Source: Candidatus Woesearchaeota archaeon
Lineage (GTDB): Archaea > Nanobdellota > Nanobdellia > Woesearchaeales > JAGVZT01
NCBI GenBank assembly: GCA_019323665.1
Contig: JAHWHA010000041.1
Location: 1 to 6,225, forward strand
Direction: 5' to 3'
DNA length: 6,225 nucleotides
Below the pieces are notes generated by a model. The model was not told where the DNA came from and ran no database searches. It saw nothing but the letters and a program-made list of their open reading frames with translations. This document shows, one piece after another, positions 1 through 6,215 of the stretch. The position numbers and the translations under genes are program-made. How positions within the stretch are numbered: the first letter of the stretch is position 1; each line of letters opens with the position of its first letter.

Positions 1-444
1 CATTGAAAATCTCTCAACCTTGTCAGCAAACCTGCTGTACTTTTTCGCCTCGCCAATCCACTGGTCTGATTTACCAGAGCTGAGGTCATAGACAGTGGCT
101 ATACTCTTTGCCTTCCTGAACCGGCATGCAAATGCAACAGCAATCCTCGCGATGCCCTGGCTGTCGACAATATCATAATCATGCCATAGGATCCAGAAAA
201 AAGATGCCACCAAAAATCTGATAAAATCAAGAGTGCCACGCTCAGGAGGCTTTTCAATTGTAGGTCCAATATGGTGCACCAATATGCCGTCAATCAGCTC
301 GTTGTCTGCAACTCCCTTTACTCTCATGCAAACAACTGTAATTTCATGCCTCTTTACCAGCCTCTTCAGAATCTCATAGAACCTACGTTCACCCCCACCA
401 TGGTAATGTGGTACAAAAAAATCTGTGATGAGGCAAATTCTCAT
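1..444 (-). CDS. GT4-type glycosyltransferase, N-terminal part (runs off left edge)
   Basis: The first 148 codons of a glycosyltransferase whose 3' end lies beyond position 1. The start MRICLITDFFVPHYHGGGER is the usual opening of a GT-B fold GT4 enzyme: a beta strand, then a glycine-rich loop (GGGER) near residues 16-20 that lies close to the acceptor/donor cleft. It continues with a helix (FYEILKRLVKRH) and a second strand (ITVVCMR), as in GT4 N-terminal domains. The nucleotide-sugar-binding C-terminal domain, with its E-x7-E motif, is not in the window, so donor and acceptor cannot be judged. The ATG at 444-442 overlaps the TGA of the upstream GT4 gene (ATGA, 441-444), and a GAGGT ribosome site lies 9 bases upstream at 454-458. 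It is the last visible gene of the gmd/rmd operon and probably adds a sugar to the same glycan. Its opening resembles that of the preceding GT4, so the two may be an old duplication; that is inference. Confidence 0.85.
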   Translation of the reverse strand, partial: MRICLITDFFVPHYHGGGERRFYEILKRLVKRHEITVVCMRVKGVADNELIDGILVHHIGPTIEKPPERGTLDFIRFLVASFFWILWHDYDIVDSQGIARIAVAFACRFRKAKSIATVYDLSSGKSDQWIGEAKKYSRFADKVERFSM

Positions 445-1586
445 TGGGTATATACCTCTTCAATCTTTTTGGCAATCTCTTGCCAGCCATATTCAGATGC
501 GAGTTTCTTCCCCTCTTTTTTGCATCTCTCGTACAATTTTTTATCTTTAAGCAGCATCTCCAGCTTTTTTGCGAGATCTGCAATATCCCTTTGTCTGAAA
601 AGCAAGCCTCCTTTACCGCCTTTTGATACCTCTCTGAAAGGTTCAATATCCGAAATCACGAAGGGAACACCACTTGCAGCAGCCTCAACTACTGTTATCC
701 CAAAACCCTCAACCACACTTGGAGAGCAGAACACGTGGCTCTTTTTAAGTGCAATGACAACCTCATCATAACTCTTGAAATACCCCGTTATCTCAATATG
801 CTCTGAAAGCCCAAGCTTCTTGACAAGCAACTCTAATTTTGTTTTCGCAGAGCCATCACCTACTATTATCAGCTTCAAGTCCTTTACCTTTCTCCTCACA
901 ATCACAAAAGCATTGATCAAGTCATCCACTCTCTTGTGCTCAACAAGCCTTCCAACATAGCAGATTGTGGGATGCTTGAACTTCTTACCCACCTTTAACT
1001 TGAATCTTTCAAGATTAACACCATTAGCTACTACGCTAATCTTATCAGGCAAAATACCATGTTCTTCAAGCCTGCCCTTTGTAAACCCAGAAACAGAAAT
1101 CACTCTTATCCCCGTAATTTTTGTGAGCCAAAGCACTATTCTTTCAGCCAATTCTCCAAGGATTCCTGCAAATCTCAGAGTATTTTTTTTCCAAGAATCA
1201 AGCCAAACCTCGTGGTAAGTAAGGAATCTACGTGTTTTTTTTGATGCAAGGATTGCAGCAGGATAGCACAAATAAGAATAGCCATCTATAACATCAAAAT
1301 TAGCTCTGCAAAGTCTTCTCGCTTTGGAGATAGCTGCGAACCCAAAGATTACTCTTTTTATCAGATGTCCTGTAGGAGTATATTCATAGACAGGCCCAAC
1401 CCGCTCAACTTTTATATTAAGATAGGAATCCTTTTTCCTCTGACCTGGCCTTCTTGAACAAACAACAGTCACCTGATGCCTCTTTGCGAGCTCCCTTGCT
1501 ACAAAAAAAGCCCTGGCTTCCACACCACCAGTAATCTCACCCTTTGCAGAGGAGGGAAAATACTCAGTCACTATCACAATTCTCAT
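441..1586 (-). CDS. GT4 family glycosyltransferase (GT-B fold)
   Basis: A complete 381-residue retaining-type glycosyltransferase, predicted to transfer a sugar from a nucleotide donor to a lipid-linked glycan at the cytoplasmic membrane face. The N-terminal Rossmann domain has the glycine loop GGVEAR at residues 20-25 and a conserved-looking TYHE at 123-126. The C-terminal domain begins near residue 203 with the strand TICYVGRLVEHKRVDDLI, whose Arg213 and Lys218 fit the usual donor-phosphate contacts. It carries the E-x7-E signature (Glu293 and Glu301 in EGFGITVVEAAASG). There is no signal peptide or clear membrane helix; a basic/hydrophobic stretch near 143-160 could bind membrane. The ATG at 1586 was chosen because a GGAGG site sits 8 bases upstream (1595-1599); the longer TTG start at 1601 would overlap that site. 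Its ATG overlaps the rmd stop by 4 bases. Donor specificity is unknown; GDP-D-rhamnose is plausible from context only. Confidence 0.93.
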   Translation of the reverse strand: MRIVIVTEYFPSSAKGEITGGVEARAFFVARELAKRHQVTVVCSRRPGQRKKDSYLNIKVERVGPVYEYTPTGHLIKRVIFGFAAISKARRLCRANFDVIDGYSYLCYPAAILASKKTRRFLTYHEVWLDSWKKNTLRFAGILGELAERIVLWLTKITGIRVISVSGFTKGRLEEHGILPDKISVVANGVNLERFKLKVGKKFKHPTICYVGRLVEHKRVDDLINAFVIVRRKVKDLKLIIVGDGSAKTKLELLVKKLGLSEHIEITGYFKSYDEVVIALKKSHVFCSPSVVEGFGITVVEAAASGVPFVISDIEPFREVSKGGKGGLLFRQRDIADLAKKLEMLLKDKKLYERCKKEGKKLASEYGWQEIAKKIEEVYTQ

Positions 1587-2494
1587 ATTCTTTTCCTCCA
1601 ATAATCCAGAGTGTCTTTCATAGTCTGCCTGATTGGCACTTTTGGTTTCCAGCCAGTTGCTTTAACAAATTTTGAGTTGTCTCCAATTGAGAGTTTTCTG
1701 TCAGTCTCCCTTAATCTCTTTTTATCAACTCTCACTTCAACTTCAATGCCTGAGATTTCAATCAGTTTATCAAGAAGGTCCTTCAGAAGATAGGCTTTTC
1801 CAGAACACACGTTATAAGTCTCACCAGGCTTTGCTTTCTCAGCTGCTAGACAGTAAGCAGCAGCTATATCTCTTACATCAGTGATATCTCTTTTTACACA
1901 CAAATCACCAACCTTTATGATCGGCTCTCTCTTTTCAGCCTCTATCTCTGCAATCTGCTTGGCAAAATTTGACATGAAGAAAACATCTCTTTGTCCAGGT
2001 CCAATGTGTGTAAAGCTTCTTAGGATCACAATCTCTGCTTTGGGTGAGTATTGATGGCATAACTCCTCTTGGGCAAGCTTTGACTTGCCATACGGTGTTT
2101 TTGGACCTGGAGGAGATATTTCGTTCAATGAATTATCAGAAGGTGCGTAAACCTCTGAACTGCTCACTACAACAACCTTTGGGATTTGCTTCAACTCAAT
2201 CAAGCTTTCCATAAGATTCTTTGTTCCAGTGACATTGGTTTCAAAACATAGTTTTGGATTTTCAAAGCTCTCTCGCACAGAGCTCATTCCTGCCAGATGA
2301 AACACAACGTCAGGTTTCGCTTTAGCCAATACATCTTTAAACCCATCTTTGTCGAGAATGTTAAGTCTGTGACTAGCCCATCTTTTTGAAGGATTTATAT
2401 GATAAGTGCCAGAGACATCACAACCTCTTTTTGAAAGGCAGTCGCATAAATGCTGCCCTGCGAAACCACTTGCTCCAGTAACTAATGCTCTCAT
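1583..2494 (-). CDS. rmd: GDP-6-deoxy-D-mannose reductase-like (RMD), extended SDR family
   Basis: A 303-residue NAD(P)-dependent sugar-nucleotide epimerase/reductase. The N-terminal dinucleotide loop is GASGFAG (residues 7-13), with the GFAGQHL form typical of RMD and Gmd relatives. HLAG follows at 66-69, the active-site serines are in SSSEVY (111-116), and the catalytic Tyr135 and Lys139 are in YGKSK. The second half has the RMD-like signatures SFTHIGPGQ, FAKQIAEIE, KRDITDVRD, YNVCSGKA and GDNSK, and ends with the usual ATGWKPK...DYW pattern. RMD reduces the 4-keto sugar made by Gmd to GDP-D-rhamnose. A related stereochemical outcome (GDP-6-deoxy-talose) or an epimerase role cannot be excluded from sequence alone. 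The length is normal for the family. The ATG overlaps the gmd stop (ATGA at 2491-2494). No clear ribosome site precedes it, so translation probably depends on coupling to gmd. Confidence 0.88.
   Translation of the reverse strand: MRALVTGASGFAGQHLCDCLSKRGCDVSGTYHINPSKRWASHRLNILDKDGFKDVLAKAKPDVVFHLAGMSSVRESFENPKLCFETNVTGTKNLMESLIELKQIPKVVVVSSSEVYAPSDNSLNEISPPGPKTPYGKSKLAQEELCHQYSPKAEIVILRSFTHIGPGQRDVFFMSNFAKQIAEIEAEKREPIIKVGDLCVKRDITDVRDIAAAYCLAAEKAKPGETYNVCSGKAYLLKDLLDKLIEISGIEVEVRVDKKRLRETDRKLSIGDNSKFVKATGWKPKVPIRQTMKDTLDYWRKRI
1595..1599 (-). promoter_or_regulatory. Ribosome binding site of GT4 gene, inside the rmd coding end
   Basis: GGAGG on the minus strand lies 8 bases before the ATG at 1586 and is part of the Trp-Arg codons near the end of rmd. 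It decides the start of the GT4 gene: the in-frame TTG at 1601 shares its last base with this site and so cannot use it. Confidence 0.8.
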
Positions 2495-3498
2495 CTTTCA
2501 GATAGGATATCAAGATCATATCTAACCATCATTTTAACAAGTTCATTGAAACTAACCTTTGGTGTCCAGCCAAGCTTTTGGTTTGCCTTTGCCGGGTTTG
2601 CTAATAGCTGGTTCACTTCAGCAGGCCTGAAAAACTTGGGGTTTATCCTTACCACAGTCTTCCCATCACAAAACCCAGTTTCTTTTACACCCTTACCTTG
2701 CCATTCAATCTCCATCCCAACCTCTTTAAAAGCAGCATCACAGAACTCGCGCACAGAGTGCATCTTACCAGTACCTATGACAAAGTCATCTGGTTTCTCC
2801 TGCTGAAGCATCAGCCGCATTGCTTTTACATAATCCCCTGCAAACCCCCAGTCGCGCTTTGCATTCAGATTTCCAAGTTCTAGGTATTGCTGCATGCCAA
2901 GCTTTATCTTGGCAACTGAGTGGGTTATCTTTCGAGTCACGAACTGCTTGCCCCTTCTGGGAGATTCATGATTGAAGAGAATGCCATTGCAGGCGAAGAT
3001 ATTATAGCTCTCTCTGTAGTTGATTGTTGTCCAGTAAGCAAACACCTTTGACACACCATACGGACTTCTTGGATGAAACCTTGTATTCTCATCTTGTGGA
3101 GATTCGGCCACCTGGCCAAACATCTCAGAACTGGATGCTTGATAAAACTTGATCTTTGGATCAACCAGACGTATAGCCTCAAGGACTCTCAAAGCGCCCA
3201 GAGCAGTCATCTGTGCAGTTGCCTCAGGCTGTGTCCAAGAGGCAGGAACAAAAGATTGCGCGCCCAGGTTATAAACCTCCTCAGGCTGAGTCTCTTTCAG
3301 TACTCTAATTATTGACGCTGCGTCACCCAAGTCACCTTGCACCAGTTCTAATTTGTCTTTCAAATCTTTGATGCGGTCAAAAACATCAATGCTTGTTCGC
3401 CTGTACATCCCATAGATCTTGTAACCTTTTGAATAGAGCAGCTCAGCAAGATACGATCCATCTTGTCCAGTAATCCCTGTTATCAAAGCGCGTTTCAT
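2491..3498 (-). CDS. gmd: GDP-mannose 4,6-dehydratase
   Basis: A 335-residue enzyme that converts GDP-D-mannose to GDP-4-keto-6-deoxy-D-mannose, the committed step to GDP-D-rhamnose, GDP-L-fucose, GDP-perosamine and related sugars; cytoplasmic. The diagnostic Gmd features are all present: the NADP loop TGITGQDGSYL (residues 7-17), the RRTS NADP-phosphate motif at 33-36, the active-site SSSEMFG (122-128) including Glu125, the catalytic Tyr147 and Lys151 (YGVSK), the substrate-loop NHESPRRG near 176-183, and the RDWGFAGDYV segment near 215-224. The length is close to the roughly 340-370 residues usual for the family, with no break. The ATG at 3498 has an AGAGG ribosome site 5 bases upstream (3504-3508), and the start overlaps the stop of the DUF2304-like gene. 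No GDP-mannose-forming genes are in view, so GDP-mannose must be made from elsewhere in the genome. This is the most secure functional assignment in the window. Confidence 0.97.
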   Translation of the reverse strand: MKRALITGITGQDGSYLAELLYSKGYKIYGMYRRTSIDVFDRIKDLKDKLELVQGDLGDAASIIRVLKETQPEEVYNLGAQSFVPASWTQPEATAQMTALGALRVLEAIRLVDPKIKFYQASSSEMFGQVAESPQDENTRFHPRSPYGVSKVFAYWTTINYRESYNIFACNGILFNHESPRRGKQFVTRKITHSVAKIKLGMQQYLELGNLNAKRDWGFAGDYVKAMRLMLQQEKPDDFVIGTGKMHSVREFCDAAFKEVGMEIEWQGKGVKETGFCDGKTVVRINPKFFRPAEVNQLLANPAKANQKLGWTPKVSFNELVKMMVRYDLDILSER

Positions 3499-3821
3499 TT
3501 TGCCCTCTTTATGGCAATCTCCCTTACCACCTTCGTGAGCTTCTGCTCAAATTCATCATGTTTCACATAAGCCCGGAACATAAGGTAATAAAGCACAATC
3601 GTGCTGATGGCCAATATCAGGTCCATTCCCCTTTGAAAACCAGCTTTATTGGATAACAGGTGTATGATGTCTGGGAATAATGCAAAACACATCGCACCCA
3701 GCCATATCCCACTCCAAAACACAAACTCTCCAAAATTTATTTTTGACTCGCGGTATCTTAGGAAAACCCTACTAAAAGCAAACACCCCAATTAAAATGGT
3801 AACAATATTGATTATCTCCAT
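3495..3821 (-). CDS. DUF2304-like small membrane protein, probable GT2 partner
   Basis: A 108-residue protein with three hydrophobic segments (about residues 2-20, 33-50 and 66-85) and a charged C-terminal tail (HDEFEQKLTKVVREIAIKRA) likely to form a cytoplasmic amphipathic helix or short coiled coil. Length, three-helix layout and the position next to a DPM1-like GT2 gene match the DUF2304 family, whose biochemical role is not established as far as I know. The likely role is to anchor or activate the preceding GT2 enzyme at the membrane; this is inferred from gene pairing. The ATG at 3821 was preferred because a GAGGTGA ribosome site (3827-3833) lies 5 bases upstream. The alternative is a GTG at 3830, three codons longer, which would give a GTGA overlap with the GT2 stop but would place that same site on top of the start codon. 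Confidence 0.85.
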   Translation of the reverse strand: MEIINIVTILIGVFAFSRVFLRYRESKINFGEFVFWSGIWLGAMCFALFPDIIHLLSNKAGFQRGMDLILAISTIVLYYLMFRAYVKHDEFEQKLTKVVREIAIKRAK

Positions 3822-3826
3822 TCTCT

Positions 3827-3833
3827 TCACCTC
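3827..3833 (-). promoter_or_regulatory. Ribosome binding site of DUF2304-like gene
   Basis: GAGGTGA on the minus strand matches seven bases of the archaeal 16S rRNA 3'-end complement (GGAGGTGATC) and lies 5 bases upstream of the ATG at 3821. It also contains the GT2 stop codon (TGA, 3827-3829). This favours ATG 3821 over the GTG at 3830, which lies inside the site. Confidence 0.7.
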
Positions 3834-4510
3834 AACAGTTTTCTAAGTAACATATGGTAAAAGATCTTGAAAGCATTTGAATTGGGCTGACCATGTTTCA
3901 GCGAATATTCCGTATACCTAATATCAACAGGCACCTCTTTGAACCTCAACCTCTTTTTCTTTATCAGCTCAGGAATCTCAGAAGCATGATCCATTCCATC
4001 TGATCGTATCTGGATTTTTTCCGCAGCATCTCTTGAGAAAGCCCTTAAACCATTGTGAGAATCAGTTAGTCTGATACCATACATAATTAAAAGAATAAAT
4101 GCCCCTATCTTTAGGTACACTCTCCTGCTTTTAGGAATCTGGCTTGTCTCTTTCAAAAACCTTGATCCAAGCGTGACATCAGCCTTGCCGTCTTGAATCG
4201 GTTTGAGCAAATCACTGATATCTTTTGGCTGGTGCTGGCCGTCAGCATCAAAAGTTACGATAATCTCCGCACCTTTGAGCAATGCAAAATCAATCCCTGT
4301 CTGAAGAGCTGCACCCTGACCTCGATTTAGAACATGTCTGAGTACATATACATTGTTTGCTTTTGCCACATTATAAGTGTTGTCTTTGCTGCCATCATCC
4401 ACAACCACAATATTTCTATGGCCATGTTTTTTTAGAGCTTTAATTACTTGATCAAGCATAGCCTCTTCATTATATGCTGCTATTACTATATATACTCCTT
4501 TACCCCCCAT
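3827..4510 (-). CDS. GT2 family glycosyltransferase, DPM1/polyprenyl-phosphate type
   Basis: A 227-residue inverting glycosyltransferase with a GT-A fold, of the group that transfers a sugar to dolichyl or other polyprenyl phosphate. Visible motifs, in order: the first strand VYIVIAAYNEE (residues 6-16), the nucleotide-binding DDGS (38-41), NRGQGAALQTG (62-72), the metal-binding DADG (88-91), GSRF (115-118), DSHNGLRAF (150-158) and a C-terminal HGQ (206-208). The protein stops shortly after the catalytic domain and lacks the extra C-terminal membrane helices of larger family members, ending in an amphipathic, basic segment. The membrane contact may therefore come from the DUF2304-like protein encoded just downstream. 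The ATG at 4510 was chosen over the TTG at 4516 because the upstream TATA box predicts transcription to begin at about 4510-4511. It is the first gene of the six-gene operon. It could start the glycan like AglJ or make a Dol-P-sugar; the sequence does not decide which. Confidence 0.92.
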   Translation of the reverse strand: MGGKGVYIVIAAYNEEAMLDQVIKALKKHGHRNIVVVDDGSKDNTYNVAKANNVYVLRHVLNRGQGAALQTGIDFALLKGAEIIVTFDADGQHQPKDISDLLKPIQDGKADVTLGSRFLKETSQIPKSRRVYLKIGAFILLIMYGIRLTDSHNGLRAFSRDAAEKIQIRSDGMDHASEIPELIKKKRLRFKEVPVDIRYTEYSLKHGQPNSNAFKIFYHMLLRKLLR

Positions 4511-4533
4511 TAACAAAGATTAACCAAAAACAC

Positions 4534-4547
4534 TATATATAATTTGC
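4534..4547 (-). promoter_or_regulatory. Archaeal BRE/TATA promoter of the glycan operon
   Basis: On the minus strand the sequence reads GCAAAT followed directly by TATATATA. The first block (4542-4547) fits the archaeal BRE pattern RNWAAW and the second (4534-4541) is a strong TATA box. The TATA centre (about 4537-4538) is 26-27 bases from 4511, the usual distance to the transcription start in archaea. This puts the RNA 5' end at or one base before the GT2 ATG at 4510. No ribosome site precedes that ATG, which agrees with a leaderless transcript. No operator-like repeat was seen around it. Confidence 0.75.
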
Positions 4548-4559
4548 TAATTTCTTCAG

Positions 4560-4604
4560 AAAAATGAGTAAAATTATATAACTTAATTCTGGAGTTTCAG
4601 AATT
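4560..4604 (-). terminator. Probable transcript end of the Stt3 gene: hairpin plus T-tracts
   Basis: Sixteen bases past the Stt3 stop codon, 4585-4604 holds a perfect 7-bp inverted repeat (AATTCTG/CAGAATT) around a 6-base loop. In the minus-strand direction it is followed by TTTT at 4570-4573 and TTTTT at 4560-4564. Archaeal termination depends mainly on U-tracts, so these may be enough and the hairpin may only protect the RNA end. The stem is AT-rich and weak. The position between two genes, just ahead of a new promoter, supports the call. Confidence 0.5.
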
Positions 4605-4619
4605 GCTATTAGATTAAAA

Positions 4620-6215
4620 TCAGCTGCCTTCCCAATCAATTTTGTATACATAAATATCAAGCCCAGATATATCCCTTGTATAGTCAAATGGCTTGAAATA
4701 CTTCAATCCATAGCCTTTATAGTAAAACATTCTTGTGAACATACTGCCTGGTAGTTCAGGAGTCATCAGAACACTGTTGTATCCGTCTCCCTCTGGAAAG
4801 AATGCAACACCAAAAGGCTGGCTGTTGTGTTCTGCTAGGAATTCGCTATCATATTCCACAAACCGGAACATTCCGAATGGATCAATACAAGAAAAACTCA
4901 TTGGGTATATCCTACCTTGAGGAGTATCAGCATAAGCTTCTCCACTTGTCATATTCAATATAAGACCATTTCCGCAGCTTATAATCATACCATTAACCTG
5001 GCAGCCAGCTGGTGCTGAAGAATAGCTTGGCCAAGGAGCAATCCAGTTATTTGCCTCTTGGGTTTGGATCTCATAGTAATACTGATTAGCCAGCTCTTCG
5101 CTTAATCCAAATTCATCAACAAGTATTTTTCCTCCCTTTTGAGCATTCTTAATGGGCCTAACCTTATTGACCATTGATGCTCGTGTGAAGTTCCAGCTAC
5201 CAAAATGTGCCCAAACTCCAGATTTGCCAACCATGTCCTCGCTGGCAATAAAAAAATCTTCAGGAGGTTCACAATACATCGCATCAATGACAAGCTTTGC
5301 TGTTTCAGTACCATATTCCTCTCTCAAAAGCTGGGTGGCCCTGGACCTGTCGGATTGTGTAGCTTCAATAATGGATAAAACCGATCCCAGGGAATCATTT
5401 GTCTTTTTCTGAAGTGTATCAACAGCTTCGAAACCTGAACAATCCAGCATTCTAATAATGTTGATTGCCTCTTCTTCGTCAGGTGTTAACAAAACTCTTC
5501 CAATGAAATGGGCTCTGTCTCCAGTCTGTGAAGTGCCGTCAAATGTCACGGCTCTATCAGCCCAGTATTTGAACCAATGTCCAAAATCCCACCAAGAATT
5601 GATTATTGCATCTTCAGATGAGTTGATTTTAATCTTCTCCAGACTGTTCACCCAGGCATCGTTCATGCTTGGTATCTCATTTTTTGCGGTGCTAACAGCT
5701 TTTGGATAAAGTGCACTTTGAGAAGGCACAACAAAAAGTAATCCAAGAACAATCACAAGGGCAATTTTTGAGAACACAATATTAACATTTAATTCTCTTG
5801 CCACAATTTTACTTAAGTATTGCACAACAACCCCTGCAAAAACACCAAACGCTATGCTGAATGCAGGAACAAGCAATAAAACCCATCTCACTCCTTTAGT
5901 GCTTGCATAGATAGTGCCGATATACCACACAGTAAGCAGAAGCGCGTATTTAATATACATTCTCTTTTTCTCTTCTCTTTTAACTAGTGCGAGAAAAATA
6001 CCAACAATAGATATGGCAAACATAAACCTTCCCCCAATATTGGTCACTATGCCATTTAGATCAATCACATTCTGCTCTGCCACTGTTGTATAAACATTTG
6101 GCCAGATGTAGTCGCCGCCTGCAACAGTCTTTATCTGAGTGAACCACAGTGGTCCTGTAAGAGCGGTTCTAGCAGTAGAAAATGAGCTGAAGTGGGAAAT
6201 AAAAAGAGTTGATGA
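4620..6215 (-). CDS. aglB: Stt3/AglB oligosaccharyltransferase, C-terminal part; 5' end disrupted or missing
   Basis: The catalytic subunit that moves a lipid-linked glycan onto Asn of N-x-S/T sites on the outer face of the membrane. Only the last part is seen. The [T/S]-[V/I]-x-E element (TVAE, 6075-6086) comes first, then about four hydrophobic segments (roughly 5750-6030), then a soluble domain with the sequon-binding WWDFGHW (5574-5594; normally WWDYG, here with Phe for Tyr). ADRAVTFDGTSQ and GRVLLTPDEEEA follow, and EDMVGKSGVWAHFGSW further on, all typical of archaeal Stt3. It ends with GLDIYVYKIDW and TGA at 4620. The first ATG/GTG/TTG in the open frame is GTG 6083, but that codon encodes the Val of TVAE, so it cannot be the true start. 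Stt3-like residues (YIWPNVY) continue upstream of it. The frame closes at TAA 6216-6218, so the N-terminal half with its roughly nine or more membrane helices and first metal-binding aspartate is absent. A frameshift, a sequencing error near a contig end, or real truncation are all possible. Confidence 0.9.
   Translation of the reverse strand, partial: SSTLFISHFSSFSTARTALTGPLWFTQIKTVAGGDYIWPNVYTTVAEQNVIDLNGIVTNIGGRFMFAISIVGIFLALVKREEKKRMYIKYALLLTVWYIGTIYASTKGVRWVLLLVPAFSIAFGVFAGVVVQYLSKIVARELNVNIVFSKIALVIVLGLLFVVPSQSALYPKAVSTAKNEIPSMNDAWVNSLEKIKINSSEDAIINSWWDFGHWFKYWADRAVTFDGTSQTGDRAHFIGRVLLTPDEEEAINIIRMLDCSGFEAVDTLQKKTNDSLGSVLSIIEATQSDRSRATQLLREEYGTETAKLVIDAMYCEPPEDFFIASEDMVGKSGVWAHFGSWNFTRASMVNKVRPIKNAQKGGKILVDEFGLSEELANQYYYEIQTQEANNWIAPWPSYSSAPAGCQVNGMIISCGNGLILNMTSGEAYADTPQGRIYPMSFSCIDPFGMFRFVEYDSEFLAEHNSQPFGVAFFPEGDGYNSVLMTPELPGSMFTRMFYYKGYGLKYFKPFDYTRDISGLDIYVYKIDWEGS

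Noticed and set aside
271..771. Plus-strand open frame of 166 codons
   Set aside because: It lies opposite the two GT4 genes, has no recognisable domain and low-complexity Ser/Phe/Leu-rich composition, as expected from the complement of real coding sequence. The other plus-strand frames were rejected for the same reason.
1584..1601. TTG 1601 as the start of the GT4 gene
   Set aside because: The GGAGG site (1595-1599) overlaps the TTG but is ideally placed for ATG 1586, which also fits the 4-base overlap seen at other junctions and the usual MRI opening.
4482..4499. Alternating TA-rich stretch (actatatatact) as a promoter
   Set aside because: It is inside the GT2 coding sequence and encodes the conserved first strand (VYIVIAAY); no gene begins at a fitting distance.
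4508..4516. TTG 4516 as the GT2 start
   Set aside because: It would lie upstream of the predicted transcription start, has no ribosome site, and adds only Met-Leu before ATG 4510.
4574..4581. TTATATAA as a second TATA box
   Set aside because: It is a perfect palindrome in an AT-rich gap. It would give a leader of about 40 bases with no ribosome site and has a poorer match to a BRE than the 4534-4547 element. It is not excluded as a weak promoter.
4620..6083. GTG 6083 as the true Stt3 start
   Set aside because: The codon encodes the Val of the TVAE motif, and the family-like sequence YIWPNVY lies upstream in the same frame; the protein would also lack its catalytic membrane domain.
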